Of a DNA stretch of 64,000 nucleotides, positions 16,656 to 24,170 are shown one piece after another. The stretch covers positions 310,001-374,000 of the forward strand of contig NZ_JABXYJ010000001.1 in the NCBI RefSeq assembly GCF_013377855.1, written 5' to 3'. The DNA comes from Cognatundibacterium oligocarboniphilum. Its GTDB lineage: Bacteria > Pseudomonadota > Gammaproteobacteria > Burkholderiales > Burkholderiaceae_D. The position numbers and the translations under genes are program-made. The notes under the pieces are model-generated. The model made no database searches. It saw nothing but the letters and a program-made list of their open reading frames with translations, and had not been told where the DNA came from. The stretch's first letter is position 1, and each line of letters opens with the position of its first letter.

Positions 16656-17951
16656 TCATGCCCCGCCAGATTGCCGGTTCTGCAAATAAGCGATCACCGA
16701 TCCGGCCGCCATTCTGCCGCTGGCAAAACAGGCTGTCAGCAAGTAACCGCCGGTCGGCGCTTCCCAATCCAGCATTTCGCCGGCACAGAACACACCAGGG
16801 CAGGCTTGCAGCATCCCGTCCGGGTGCATTGCGGAAAACTGCACACCGCCGGCACTGCTGATGGCTTCATCAATCGGTCGCGTCGCCTGCAAAGACAGCG
16901 GCAGGTGCTTGATGTGTCGCGCCAGCGCATCCATTGCCGGTGACTGCTGCTGGAATTTTCCCAGCACCTCGTGGAGCAGCGCCGCTTTGAGTGGATCGAG
17001 CCCCAGCCGGCTCTGCAGGAAACTGGTCCAGGAACGCGATCCGCGGCCGCTGGCCAGCGCCTGAGCCACCCAGCCAGCACTGCGGTCAGGCAGCAGATCC
17101 AGTTCCAGCACCGCTTCACCGCTGGCATGAATCTGCTTCCGCAAGGCTGAAGACAGCGCATAAATCAGGCTGCCTTCCACACCGCTCTCCGTGACCACAA
17201 ATTGCCCCTGCCGCATCGGTGCCGATGCAGCACCGCCCTGCACCCGCGCTGCCACCGTCGGCACCGGATGTCCGGCGAAGCGGTGACGGAAAAAATCACT
17301 CCATGGCCGCTCAAAACCGCAATTCGCCGGCTGCAGCTGCGCCACCGCCACGCCACGCTGGCGCAGCCACGGAACCCAGGCGCCATCGGAACCCAGCCGT
17401 GCCCAGCTGCCGCCACCAAGCGCCAACACAACCGCATCGGCTTGCAACAATTGTTCACCTTCGGGTGTGGTAAAACGGAGAAACTCCCCCGACGGATCCC
17501 ACCCCTGCCAGCAATGCCGCATATGAAAACGGACACCCTGCGTACGCAGCCGGTGCAGCCAGGCGCGCAGCAGCGGAGCCGCTTTCATATCAGTCGGAAA
17601 GACGCGCCCCGAGCTGCCGACAAAAGTTGCGACGCCCAGTCCTTGCGCCCAGGCGCGCAACGCATCTGCATCAAACGCTTCAATCATGCCGCGCAATTGC
17701 TCCGCCCGTTCGCCATAACGCGTCATAAAGACAGGAAACGGCTCGGAATGCGTGAGATTCATACCGCCTTTTCCTGCCAGTAAAAACTTGCGCCCGACGG
17801 AGGCCATGGCATCATACAGATTCACGCTCAACCCGGCAGCCGACAAGACTTCCGCCGCCATCAGACCTGCCGGACCGCCGCCGATGATCATCACGTGCGC
17901 AGCAGACGGCGCAGAAGCGTGGTGACCGGCAGGAACAGGCAATATAGGCAT
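16656..17951 (-). CDS. NAD(P)/FAD-dependent oxidoreductase, HI0933/TIGR03862-type flavoprotein
   Basis: A flavoprotein of about 431 residues from the ATG at 17951. The FAD-binding turn HVMIIGGGPAGLMAAEVLSAAG opens the domain, GRKFLLAGKGGMNLTHSEP is the family hallmark, and the end carries CAGEMLDWEAPTGGYLLTACFASGRMAAG, a second FAD contact. Members are related to BaiN-like reductases but mostly uncharacterised. No start has a good ribosome site: the open frame runs to 18101, adding a Ser/Thr/Pro-rich stretch. It is followed on the same strand by the PilZ remnant. Confidence 0.87.
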   Translation of the reverse strand: MPILPVPAGHHASAPSAAHVMIIGGGPAGLMAAEVLSAAGLSVNLYDAMASVGRKFLLAGKGGMNLTHSEPFPVFMTRYGERAEQLRGMIEAFDADALRAWAQGLGVATFVGSSGRVFPTDMKAAPLLRAWLHRLRTQGVRFHMRHCWQGWDPSGEFLRFTTPEGEQLLQADAVVLALGGGSWARLGSDGAWVPWLRQRGVAVAQLQPANCGFERPWSDFFRHRFAGHPVPTVAARVQGGAASAPMRQGQFVVTESGVEGSLIYALSSALRKQIHASGEAVLELDLLPDRSAGWVAQALASGRGSRSWTSFLQSRLGLDPLKAALLHEVLGKFQQQSPAMDALARHIKHLPLSLQATRPIDEAISSAGGVQFSAMHPDGMLQACPGVFCAGEMLDWEAPTGGYLLTACFASGRMAAGSVIAYLQNRQSGGA

Positions 17952-18351
17952 AGCGGCAGGCGGTGTCGTTGTGACAGATTCAGTCTCAGACTGAACAGGT
18001 CGCGGTTGAAAAGAAATCGGGGCATCATCATACGACGGATCGATGATGGACAGGCAGAATTCAGCGCAATTATTCCATATTGATGCCTGTATCTGTCCCA
18101 CCGCCGGACAGGTGACAGTCTACCCGATGAGAATATTTTTCTCAGTCCGCGAACCGTTTTACCTTCATGCCACCTCTTATGCACAACAAGCTCGAACCGG
18201 CATTTCCAAGTCGGCCGTGCTGATTGACGATGTTCAGACACTGGTCATGCAGCAGTCATACGCCGGCCTGATTTACCGTCTATATTGTGAGCAACAGGCT
18301 CGCCAAGCTATATTCTGGTTCATTTTTTATTCACCCACAAAAAAGATTTTC
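17952..18351. other. Gap between flavoprotein and secreted hypothetical gene
   Basis: About 400 bp without a credible gene. The leftmost 150 bp could code an N-terminal extension of the flavoprotein. The rest should carry the divergent promoters. I see no hairpin terminator or repeat here. Confidence 0.4.
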
Positions 18352-18870
18352 ATGAAAAATATACTCCGTTTTTCCGGTCTCCACGCCCTGATCCTGTCTA
18401 TCGCGGCACTGGCTGTAGGTACTGCGGCAGCGGAATCGCTGAATGTGCAGGCCACCATGATTCCGAAAGAACAGATCAGGCTGGATTTTAAAGACGGCTC
18501 CGGTCACTTCGTACTGATGGTGCGCCGTGAGGGACAGACCAGCGGCACCGGCCTGCTGGATGGTGCACAGATGGTTGAATATGGCCGCCACGACATCGTG
18601 CCAGGCGTTGCCGGCGACCCCAGCGGCTATCTGGTCGTGACGAAAGGTGAAGGCAATGTCGCTTATCTTAAATGGACGGTACGTGCCGTGTTCCTGCCCG
18701 GTAAGGACGGCAAACCGGAAATCCATGATAACGGCTTCTGGGAAGTGGTTTCCGGTACCGGCAATTTCAAAGGACTCAAAGGCGCCGGTACCCTGCACAT
18801 TAAATCAGTCAACCCGACTGACCGCGTCTTTATTCTGGATGGCGAAATCAGCACCGCCCGCCAACCATAA
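18352..18870 (+). CDS. Secreted protein of unknown function
   Basis: A 172-residue protein with a signal peptide (cleavage near AAA|ES, residue 27-28), then a beta-rich domain. FWEVVSGTGNFKGLKGAGTLHIKSV resembles the closing strands of allene-oxide-cyclase-like or DUF3224-like barrels, where a G-T-G-x-F-x-G-L-x-G-x-G motif recurs. I do not recognise a specific family. Start at 18352 precedes the signal peptide; upstream frame to 18043 is not coding-like. The GDCCVxC gene starts 11 bp after its stop, so they may be co-transcribed. Confidence 0.75.
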   Translation: MKNILRFSGLHALILSIAALAVGTAAAESLNVQATMIPKEQIRLDFKDGSGHFVLMVRREGQTSGTGLLDGAQMVEYGRHDIVPGVAGDPSGYLVVTKGEGNVAYLKWTVRAVFLPGKDGKPEIHDNGFWEVVSGTGNFKGLKGAGTLHIKSVNPTDRVFILDGEISTARQP

Positions 18871-18881
18871 GGCAAAACATC

Positions 18882-19118
18882 ATGACATCGCCCCAGATGC
18901 AGACCCACTCCCTTCTGACCTGCCCGGTGTGCGGCCATGCCGAATTACTTGAAATGCCCGCCGCATCCTGCCAGTTTTTCCATGAATGCAGCGCCTGCCA
19001 TACGGTGCTGCGCCCCCTGTCCGGCGACTGCTGCGTATTCTGTAGTTTTGGCAGCATCAAGTGCCCGCCGGTGCAGAACAGGGAATCATGTTGTCATCCC
19101 GCAGCAGAAAAAACATGA
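18882..19118 (+). CDS. GDCCVxC-motif small protein
   Basis: A 78-residue protein rich in cysteine: LTCPVCGH, ECSACH, GDCCVFCSFGSIKCPP and a final CC pair. It matches the GDCCVxC domain family, some members of which are selenoproteins; here every position is cysteine. Two CxxC knuckles suggest zinc binding, while the GDCCVxC motif may be redox- or thiol-active. Function is unknown. The stop TGA overlaps a possible ATG of the AraC-type regulator (ATGA at 19115), suggesting coupled translation. The cluster also contains a peroxidase-like AhpD protein, which hints at a thiol or oxidative-stress role. Confidence 0.85.
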   Translation: MTSPQMQTHSLLTCPVCGHAELLEMPAASCQFFHECSACHTVLRPLSGDCCVFCSFGSIKCPPVQNRESCCHPAAEKT

Positions 19119-20017
19119 CCGCATGGGAAAATCTCAACATTCCGTTCAACTCACAGGAGACATTGCGCACCGTGCATGAATCCTTAGATCATCTGCTGAA
19201 TTATTTTTCATTGCGGGCCGGTGTTTTTTACACTGGCAATATCTGCGGTTTGCATGATTTTGAACGTGATCACACACATGGGCATCTGCATCTGATCAAA
19301 AATGGCCCGGTTCAGTTACTTGAATCCGGTCAGCCTGCCATCACGATTCTTCAGCCTACCCTGCTATTTTTACCCAGACCCGAAAAACACAGATTACTGG
19401 CGAATGACCGTACAGGTGCCGATGTAGTCTGTGCCAGCATTGTGCTGGGCAACAGTGTTCATCAACCGATCTCAGACTCGCTACCCGACCGAGTGCTGAT
19501 TGCACTGGACCAGATAGCCGGTATCGACGCTATTCTGGCATGGATGTTTGAAGAAGCTTTTGAAAACCGTAGCGGGCGGCAAGCTATCCTCGACAAACTC
19601 TGCGAAATCCTGATCATCAGGATGCTGCGTTACTGCCTGGAACAAGGTGTGATCGCTGGCGGCACGCTTGCCGGGCTGGCAGACCCTCAGTTATCGAAAG
19701 CACTCGAAGCGATCCACCAGAACCCAGAACTGGACTGGACAGTCGCCGTTCTGGCAACCAGAGCGGGTATGTCACGCGCACGCTTTGCCGATCGTTTCCA
19801 TCAGGTTGTCGGGAAACCACCCGCCGACTATCTGACATCTTTTCGTATCATGCTGGCACAACGTCTGCTGGCTCGTGGTCGCCCGGTCAAAGCGGTGGCA
19901 CTGGACGTCGGGTACGGCAGTTCAAGCGCATTACACCATGCCTTTGTGCGAAAAATCGGCATCTCGCCGTCAGATTGGCTGACAGCACAATCTGACATAC
20001 ATAAAAATAAAAAATGA
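19115..20017 (+). CDS. AraC family transcriptional regulator
   Basis: A 300-residue regulator. The N-terminal part (about 30-150) is a cupin-type sensor domain with HGHLHLIKNGPV. The C-terminal part has two helix-turn-helix motifs: VAVLATRAGMSRARFADRFHQVVG followed by KAVALDVGYGSSSALHHAFVRKIGISPSDW. It probably controls the AhpD-like gene 152 bp downstream. The ATG at 19115 overlaps the preceding stop; an ATG at 19088 with AGGGA upstream is an alternative adding nine residues. Effector unknown. Confidence 0.88.
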   Translation: MTAWENLNIPFNSQETLRTVHESLDHLLNYFSLRAGVFYTGNICGLHDFERDHTHGHLHLIKNGPVQLLESGQPAITILQPTLLFLPRPEKHRLLANDRTGADVVCASIVLGNSVHQPISDSLPDRVLIALDQIAGIDAILAWMFEEAFENRSGRQAILDKLCEILIIRMLRYCLEQGVIAGGTLAGLADPQLSKALEAIHQNPELDWTVAVLATRAGMSRARFADRFHQVVGKPPADYLTSFRIMLAQRLLARGRPVKAVALDVGYGSSSALHHAFVRKIGISPSDWLTAQSDIHKNKK

Positions 20018-20169
20018 TACGGCAAGTAAAACTGAGACACACGGACAAGATTCTGAGACGCTGAAACATCCTGACAGCACCCTGACTCATTACTATGCAG
20101 TGAAGCTGATCAATAACGATGTCAGATCAGCTGTTACGTCATTACTCATCCCATATCAAGGAACCGCCC

Positions 20170-20730
20170 ATGTCATATCTTCAAACCCTTACTGCCGTTG
20201 ATCACGCTTTAGCACAAGGCCAGCAAAAACAAATGCTGGATACTGCGCGTCAGCAAGTCGGCTTCATTCCAAACATGTATGCCAATATGGTCAATGCCCC
20301 AGCCGTACTGAGTACGTACCTGCACGGTTATGGCCTGTTCCGGGGGGAATCAGGTTTTACACCTGCCGAGCAGGAAACCGTGTTTCTGGCGGTCAGCCAG
20401 GTCAATGGCTGCAGCTACTGTACCGCAGCACACAGCATGATCGCGGACAAAGTATCCGGTGTTCCGGGTGATGTGCTCAGCGCCATCCGTCAAGGCACCC
20501 CGATTCCGAATCACAAGTTGTCCGCGCTCTATGCACTGACTCAGGAAATGGTGCGTACCAACGGTCGCCCTGCTGATGAAAAGGTTACAGCATTTCTGGA
20601 TGCAGGTTACCAAGAGCAGCACATCCTTTATATTATTCTGGCAATTGCCGTCAAAGTGTTGAGCAACTATTCCAACCATGCTTTTGGAACACAGGTCGAT
20701 GACCGTTTTGCTGATTACAAAATCGAGTGA
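20170..20730 (+). CDS. Carboxymuconolactone decarboxylase / AhpD-like peroxidase family protein
   Basis: A 186-residue all-helical protein of the AhpD-like superfamily. The motif EQETVFLAVSQVNGCSYCTAAH holds the CxxC pair (C81, C84) and H88, which form the thiol-peroxidase centre in AhpD-type proteins. Start at 20170 is preceded by AAGGAACC; the open frame from 20119 lacks a site. It lies downstream of the AraC-type regulator in the same direction and probably detoxifies a peroxide or similar electrophile, using an unknown reductant. A strong hairpin follows at 20755-20790. Confidence 0.9.
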   Translation: MSYLQTLTAVDHALAQGQQKQMLDTARQQVGFIPNMYANMVNAPAVLSTYLHGYGLFRGESGFTPAEQETVFLAVSQVNGCSYCTAAHSMIADKVSGVPGDVLSAIRQGTPIPNHKLSALYALTQEMVRTNGRPADEKVTAFLDAGYQEQHILYIILAIAVKVLSNYSNHAFGTQVDDRFADYKIE

Positions 20731-20754
20731 GTGATTCCGGGTGATTTTTTGCAG

Positions 20755-20790
20755 CCACAGCAGTCCGGCAGAGGCGACGGACTGCTGTGG
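20755..20790. terminator. Hairpin between convergent AhpD-like and histidine kinase genes
   Basis: CCACAGCAGTCCG at 20755-20767 pairs perfectly with CGGACTGCTGTGG at 20778-20790 (13 bp, 10-base loop). No T-run follows on either strand, so it may be a rho-assisted terminator or a 3'-end stabiliser. Confidence 0.55.
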
Positions 20791-20793
20791 CAC

Positions 20794-22179
20794 TCAGCTT
20801 TGCTGGATGTATGCGCCAAACAGCACACACACCGACAGGCCGCGCCCGTGCAGTCCCTGTTGCAATAACAGGCTGGCCTGATGGGTGTCGGCGATGTTTT
20901 TTACAATCGACAGGCCCAGTCCGCTGCCCGGCGTATTGGCATCAGATAAGCGGAAAAACCGTTCAAAGACCCGTTCGCGCATCTCTTCCGGAATCCCGAT
21001 ACCGTCGTCGGCAATCTGCAGACAGACCTGATCGCCCTGCCTGCTGCAGGAAAGCTGCACCTGTCCGCCGGCTGGGGTGTAACGCAATGCGTTGTCCATC
21101 AGGTTGCGGAACAGGATCAGCAGGCTGTCGCGGTCCATCCGCACCAGCCCCGTCTGCAGGCTGACGTCGAGCCGGATGCCTGCTTTGTCTGCCTGCTGCT
21201 GCCATACTGGCAATTCATCGCGCAGCAAATTCGCCAGATCCTGCGGCAGCATCGGCAAATGCTTGTCGTAGGGCGGCTCCAGCCGCGCCAGCGTCATCAG
21301 CTGGCCAACCAGACGGGTGGCGCGGTCGATACTGGCAGTCAGACCGGCGAGCGCTTCTTCGCGGTCATGCTGGTTATGGGTTTTCTGGATCACCTGCAGA
21401 TTGGCCTTGATGGCCGCCAGCGGAGTACGTAATTCATGGGCTGCGTCCGAAGTAAAACGCTGCTCGCGGTCGCGGCTCTGGGTGACGCGTTCAAACAGGC
21501 GGTTCAGCGCATGCAGCAGGGGCTGCACTTCATCTGGCGCATCTGCCAGGGGCAATTGCCGCAGATCGTTCGGCATGCGCTGCGCCACATCGTCCGTAAC
21601 CTGCCGCAGACTGCGAAATACCCGATTCACCAGCCACCACAGGCCGGCAACCAGCAGCGGTACGATCAGCAGCAAAAACAGCAACAGCTTGTAGGCAAAA
21701 CGACCGCTGATTTCTTTGCGGTGGCTGCTCGGCTCCACCACCTGAATCTGCAGATGATGCGCGCTGTCCCAGCTGGTATAGCTGCGCCATGGCTGGTTAT
21801 TCATCCTGATCCAGCCGAAACCTTCACTGCCCTCTGCGTCCGTGACGAAAGGCGTTTCCGGCGTACCACTGTTTTTATAGATCAGATGATGCTGCCCGTC
21901 CCAGACCTGAAACAGCAGGTACTGGTTATGTTTCTGATTATTCGATTCCGCCAGCGCCGGAGCGGTGCGTCCGGCATGTTCGGAAAGTTCATGGTTCGCC
22001 AGCGACAGCAGCAGATGTGCGGTTTCGGCCAGCGACTGGTCAAACAGCTCGCGGCTTTCGGTATCGGCATCCAGGTACACCACCACGGCGCTGAAACACC
22101 AGACTGTGACCGTCAGTGACAGCACCAGCCCGAGCAGGGTGCGGCGCAGGGACCAGCCTGCCGCTTCAGCGCGCATCAT
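20794..22179 (-). CDS. Sensor histidine kinase of an OmpR-type two-component system
   Basis: A 461-residue inner-membrane kinase. Helices at about 12-35 and 163-184 flank a periplasmic sensor segment, followed by HAMP, the dimerisation box TSDAAHELRTPLAAIK with phospho-acceptor H248, and an ATPase domain with N (LFRNLMDNALRYTP), DDGIGIPEE and GSGLGLSIV boxes. The organisation resembles QseC/PmrB/TctE-type kinases. Its start overlaps the response regulator stop by 4 bp. Divergence from the RND operon suggests it senses a metal or toxic cation, which is inference. Confidence 0.92.
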   Translation of the reverse strand: MMRAEAAGWSLRRTLLGLVLSLTVTVWCFSAVVVYLDADTESRELFDQSLAETAHLLLSLANHELSEHAGRTAPALAESNNQKHNQYLLFQVWDGQHHLIYKNSGTPETPFVTDAEGSEGFGWIRMNNQPWRSYTSWDSAHHLQIQVVEPSSHRKEISGRFAYKLLLFLLLIVPLLVAGLWWLVNRVFRSLRQVTDDVAQRMPNDLRQLPLADAPDEVQPLLHALNRLFERVTQSRDREQRFTSDAAHELRTPLAAIKANLQVIQKTHNQHDREEALAGLTASIDRATRLVGQLMTLARLEPPYDKHLPMLPQDLANLLRDELPVWQQQADKAGIRLDVSLQTGLVRMDRDSLLILFRNLMDNALRYTPAGGQVQLSCSRQGDQVCLQIADDGIGIPEEMRERVFERFFRLSDANTPGSGLGLSIVKNIADTHQASLLLQQGLHGRGLSVCVLFGAYIQQS

Positions 22180-22856
22180 GCCTGTACCTCGCCAGCCGGG
22201 GTTTTGTCGATCACATAACCGACGGCGTGAATAGTACGGATCAGTTCCTTGCCGAGTTTTTTCCGCAGGTGATGGATATGCACCTGAATCGCATTGCTCT
22301 CAATTTCTTCTCCCCAGCTGTACAGCGTTTCTTCCAGCTGTTCGCGGGTCAGAACCTGACCTGCGTGTTCCAGCAGCATCCGTAAGATACCGAATTCCTT
22401 GACCGTCAGGGTTACAGACTGACCATGCAGGCTGACCTGCCGGGCCGCCATGTTCACCGCCAGCGCACCATGCCGCAACACTTCATGCACGCGCCCGTGC
22501 GCACGCCGGCAGGCCGAGCGGATGCGCGCCGTGAGTTCATCCAGATCAAACGGCTTGATAATGAAGTCGTCAGCACCGGCATCCAGCCCGGCAATGCGGT
22601 CGGGAATCTGGTCGCGCGCGGTCACGATCAGCACCGGATCGGCAAATCCGCTCTGGCGTAATTCGCGTAGCAAAACCATGCCGTCCGCTTGCGGCAGGCC
22701 GAGATCGAGCAGCACGCAGGCATAGTCATGCGACCTGAGCGCAGACCGTGCGCTATCGGCGGTCTGCACCCAATCGGTGGCATAGCCGGACAGATCCAGC
22801 CCCATCTGCGTGGCGCGTCCCAGTTGCGGATCATCTTCGACCAGTAATACACGCAC
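22176..22856 (-). CDS. OmpR/PhoB family response regulator
   Basis: A 226-residue regulator: receiver domain (1-115) with acidic pocket E7-D8-D9, phospho-acceptor D51 (VLLDLGLP) and K101 (FIIKPF), and a winged helix with SWGEEIESNAIQVHIHHLRKKLG and IHAVGYVID. It resembles QseB/PmrA-type regulators. It is first in the minus-strand operon with the kinase and divergent from the RND operon; a near-palindrome in the gap (22912-22926) is a candidate binding site. Confidence 0.94.
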   Translation of the reverse strand: MRVLLVEDDPQLGRATQMGLDLSGYATDWVQTADSARSALRSHDYACVLLDLGLPQADGMVLLRELRQSGFADPVLIVTARDQIPDRIAGLDAGADDFIIKPFDLDELTARIRSACRRAHGRVHEVLRHGALAVNMAARQVSLHGQSVTLTVKEFGILRMLLEHAGQVLTREQLEETLYSWGEEIESNAIQVHIHHLRKKLGKELIRTIHAVGYVIDKTPAGEVQA

Positions 22857-22886
22857 GGACTTTTCTCCTGATATGGCTTTTACGAA

Positions 22887-22926
22887 TGCAATGCATTGTA
22901 ACTGCCGGTTGTTAAGAAGTTCTTAA
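22887..22926. promoter_or_regulatory. Candidate operator between response regulator and RND operon
   Basis: TTAAGAA-G-TTCTTAA (22912-22926) is a perfect inverted repeat with 7-bp arms around one base, and AGTTCTT recurs directly 8 bp further on, as in PmrA/QseB-type direct-repeat sites. A second near-palindrome, TGCAATGCATTGTA, lies at 22887-22900. Both sit in a 114-bp divergent gap, so binding here could affect both operons. Confidence 0.5.
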
Positions 22927-22970
22927 GTTCTTCCGCTCAGAATAGCCCCCATTCCAAAGTGGAGCTTTGC

Positions 22971-24170
22971 ATGATGACGAACAAACACATCTTTTTCCCT
23001 CCTTCACCATCCTCTTTCCAGAATGCCATGATGCCCATCCTGCGTCTTGCCGCGCTGGCCTCGGCTGTGCTGTGCACCCAGACGTTTGCCGCAGGCAGCC
23101 ATCAGGTCAGCCTGAACGCTGAGCAGCTGCTGCACGCAGGTGTGAAAACCGAAGCCGTAATCAGCGCTCCGGCGGCGAATGGAGTCGCCAATCAGGGTGG
23201 GTTGCATTTGTCCGGCACGGTAATTGCCTCGGCCAACGCGGTAAATGTGGTCAGCAGCATGGTGGGTGGCGTGGTACGGGAAATTCATGCCAGCGCCCTG
23301 CAGCCTGTGCGCAGCGGGCAAGCGCTGATCAGCCTGTTCAGCCAGCCACTGATGGAAATGCAGCGCGAATATTTGCAACTGGCGACACAGGCAAAACTGG
23401 CGCGGGAAAAACGGGAACGGGACGAAGCATTGCTGAAGGAAGGCATCATTGCCCAGAGCCGTCTGCAGGATAGCCGGGCAGCGGCGCTGCAGACTGAGAT
23501 TGCCGCTAAAGAACGCTACCAGAGCCTGCGCAGCGCCGGCATGAGCGAAACCGCCATCCAGAATCTGCTGACGCAGCAGCAATTGAGCCCGGTGCTGGTG
23601 CTGGCTGCGTCCGCTGGCGGCACGTTGAGTGAAATACAGGTCAGGCCGGGGCAGCGCATCGAAGCAGGCATGCCGGTCGCCAGCGTCAGCAAAGACGCGC
23701 CGTGGTGGCTGGAATTGCAGGCTTCAGCCCAGCAGGCAGCACAAATCCGTCCGGGAGACTTGCTGCAGGTCAGCAACTGCGCCACAGCAAAGGTGAATGC
23801 CGTGGCAGCGCATGTCCAGAGCAGTAACCAGACTATCCTGATCCGGGCGCAAGTCACGCAAAATAGCCAGTGTCTGAAGCTGAATCAGTTTGTTGAAGCC
23901 GTGCATCAGTCGGCACAACAGGCTCCCGGCAGTCTCGGTGTTCCGCTACGCGCGCTGTTTCAGAGTGCCAGAGTTCATTATGTGTTTCTCAAAAATGCAC
24001 AAGGTTTTGAAGCCGTCAGAGTCAATCTGTTGGGCCAGGATGCCAGCCATGCCTGGGTGAGCGCGCCCGGCAAACAGCTGCAGCCCGGCAGCCAGGTCGC
24101 CACCCAGGGCATCGTGCAGCTCAAAGGCGCGCTGGCAGGATTGGGCGCTGAAGAAGGCGGGGGACAATAA
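22971..24170 (+). CDS. RND efflux periplasmic adaptor (CusB/CzcB type)
   Basis: An adaptor of about 399 residues. A signal or anchor helix lies near residues 18-40 (LRLAALASAVLCTQTFAAGS). Then come a split barrel-sandwich domain (GGVVREIHASALQPVRSGQALISLFS), an alpha-hairpin (EYLQLATQAKLAREKRERDEALLKEGIIAQSRL) and a lipoyl-like return (GTLSEIQVRPGQRIEAGMPVASVS). It would join the inner-membrane pump to the TolC-type channel. No N-terminal Met-rich metal site as in CusB is seen. ATG at 22971 follows GTGGAG. The stop overlaps the pump start (TAATG). Confidence 0.9.
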   Translation: MMTNKHIFFPPSPSSFQNAMMPILRLAALASAVLCTQTFAAGSHQVSLNAEQLLHAGVKTEAVISAPAANGVANQGGLHLSGTVIASANAVNVVSSMVGGVVREIHASALQPVRSGQALISLFSQPLMEMQREYLQLATQAKLAREKRERDEALLKEGIIAQSRLQDSRAAALQTEIAAKERYQSLRSAGMSETAIQNLLTQQQLSPVLVLAASAGGTLSEIQVRPGQRIEAGMPVASVSKDAPWWLELQASAQQAAQIRPGDLLQVSNCATAKVNAVAAHVQSSNQTILIRAQVTQNSQCLKLNQFVEAVHQSAQQAPGSLGVPLRALFQSARVHYVFLKNAQGFEAVRVNLLGQDASHAWVSAPGKQLQPGSQVATQGIVQLKGALAGLGAEEGGGQ

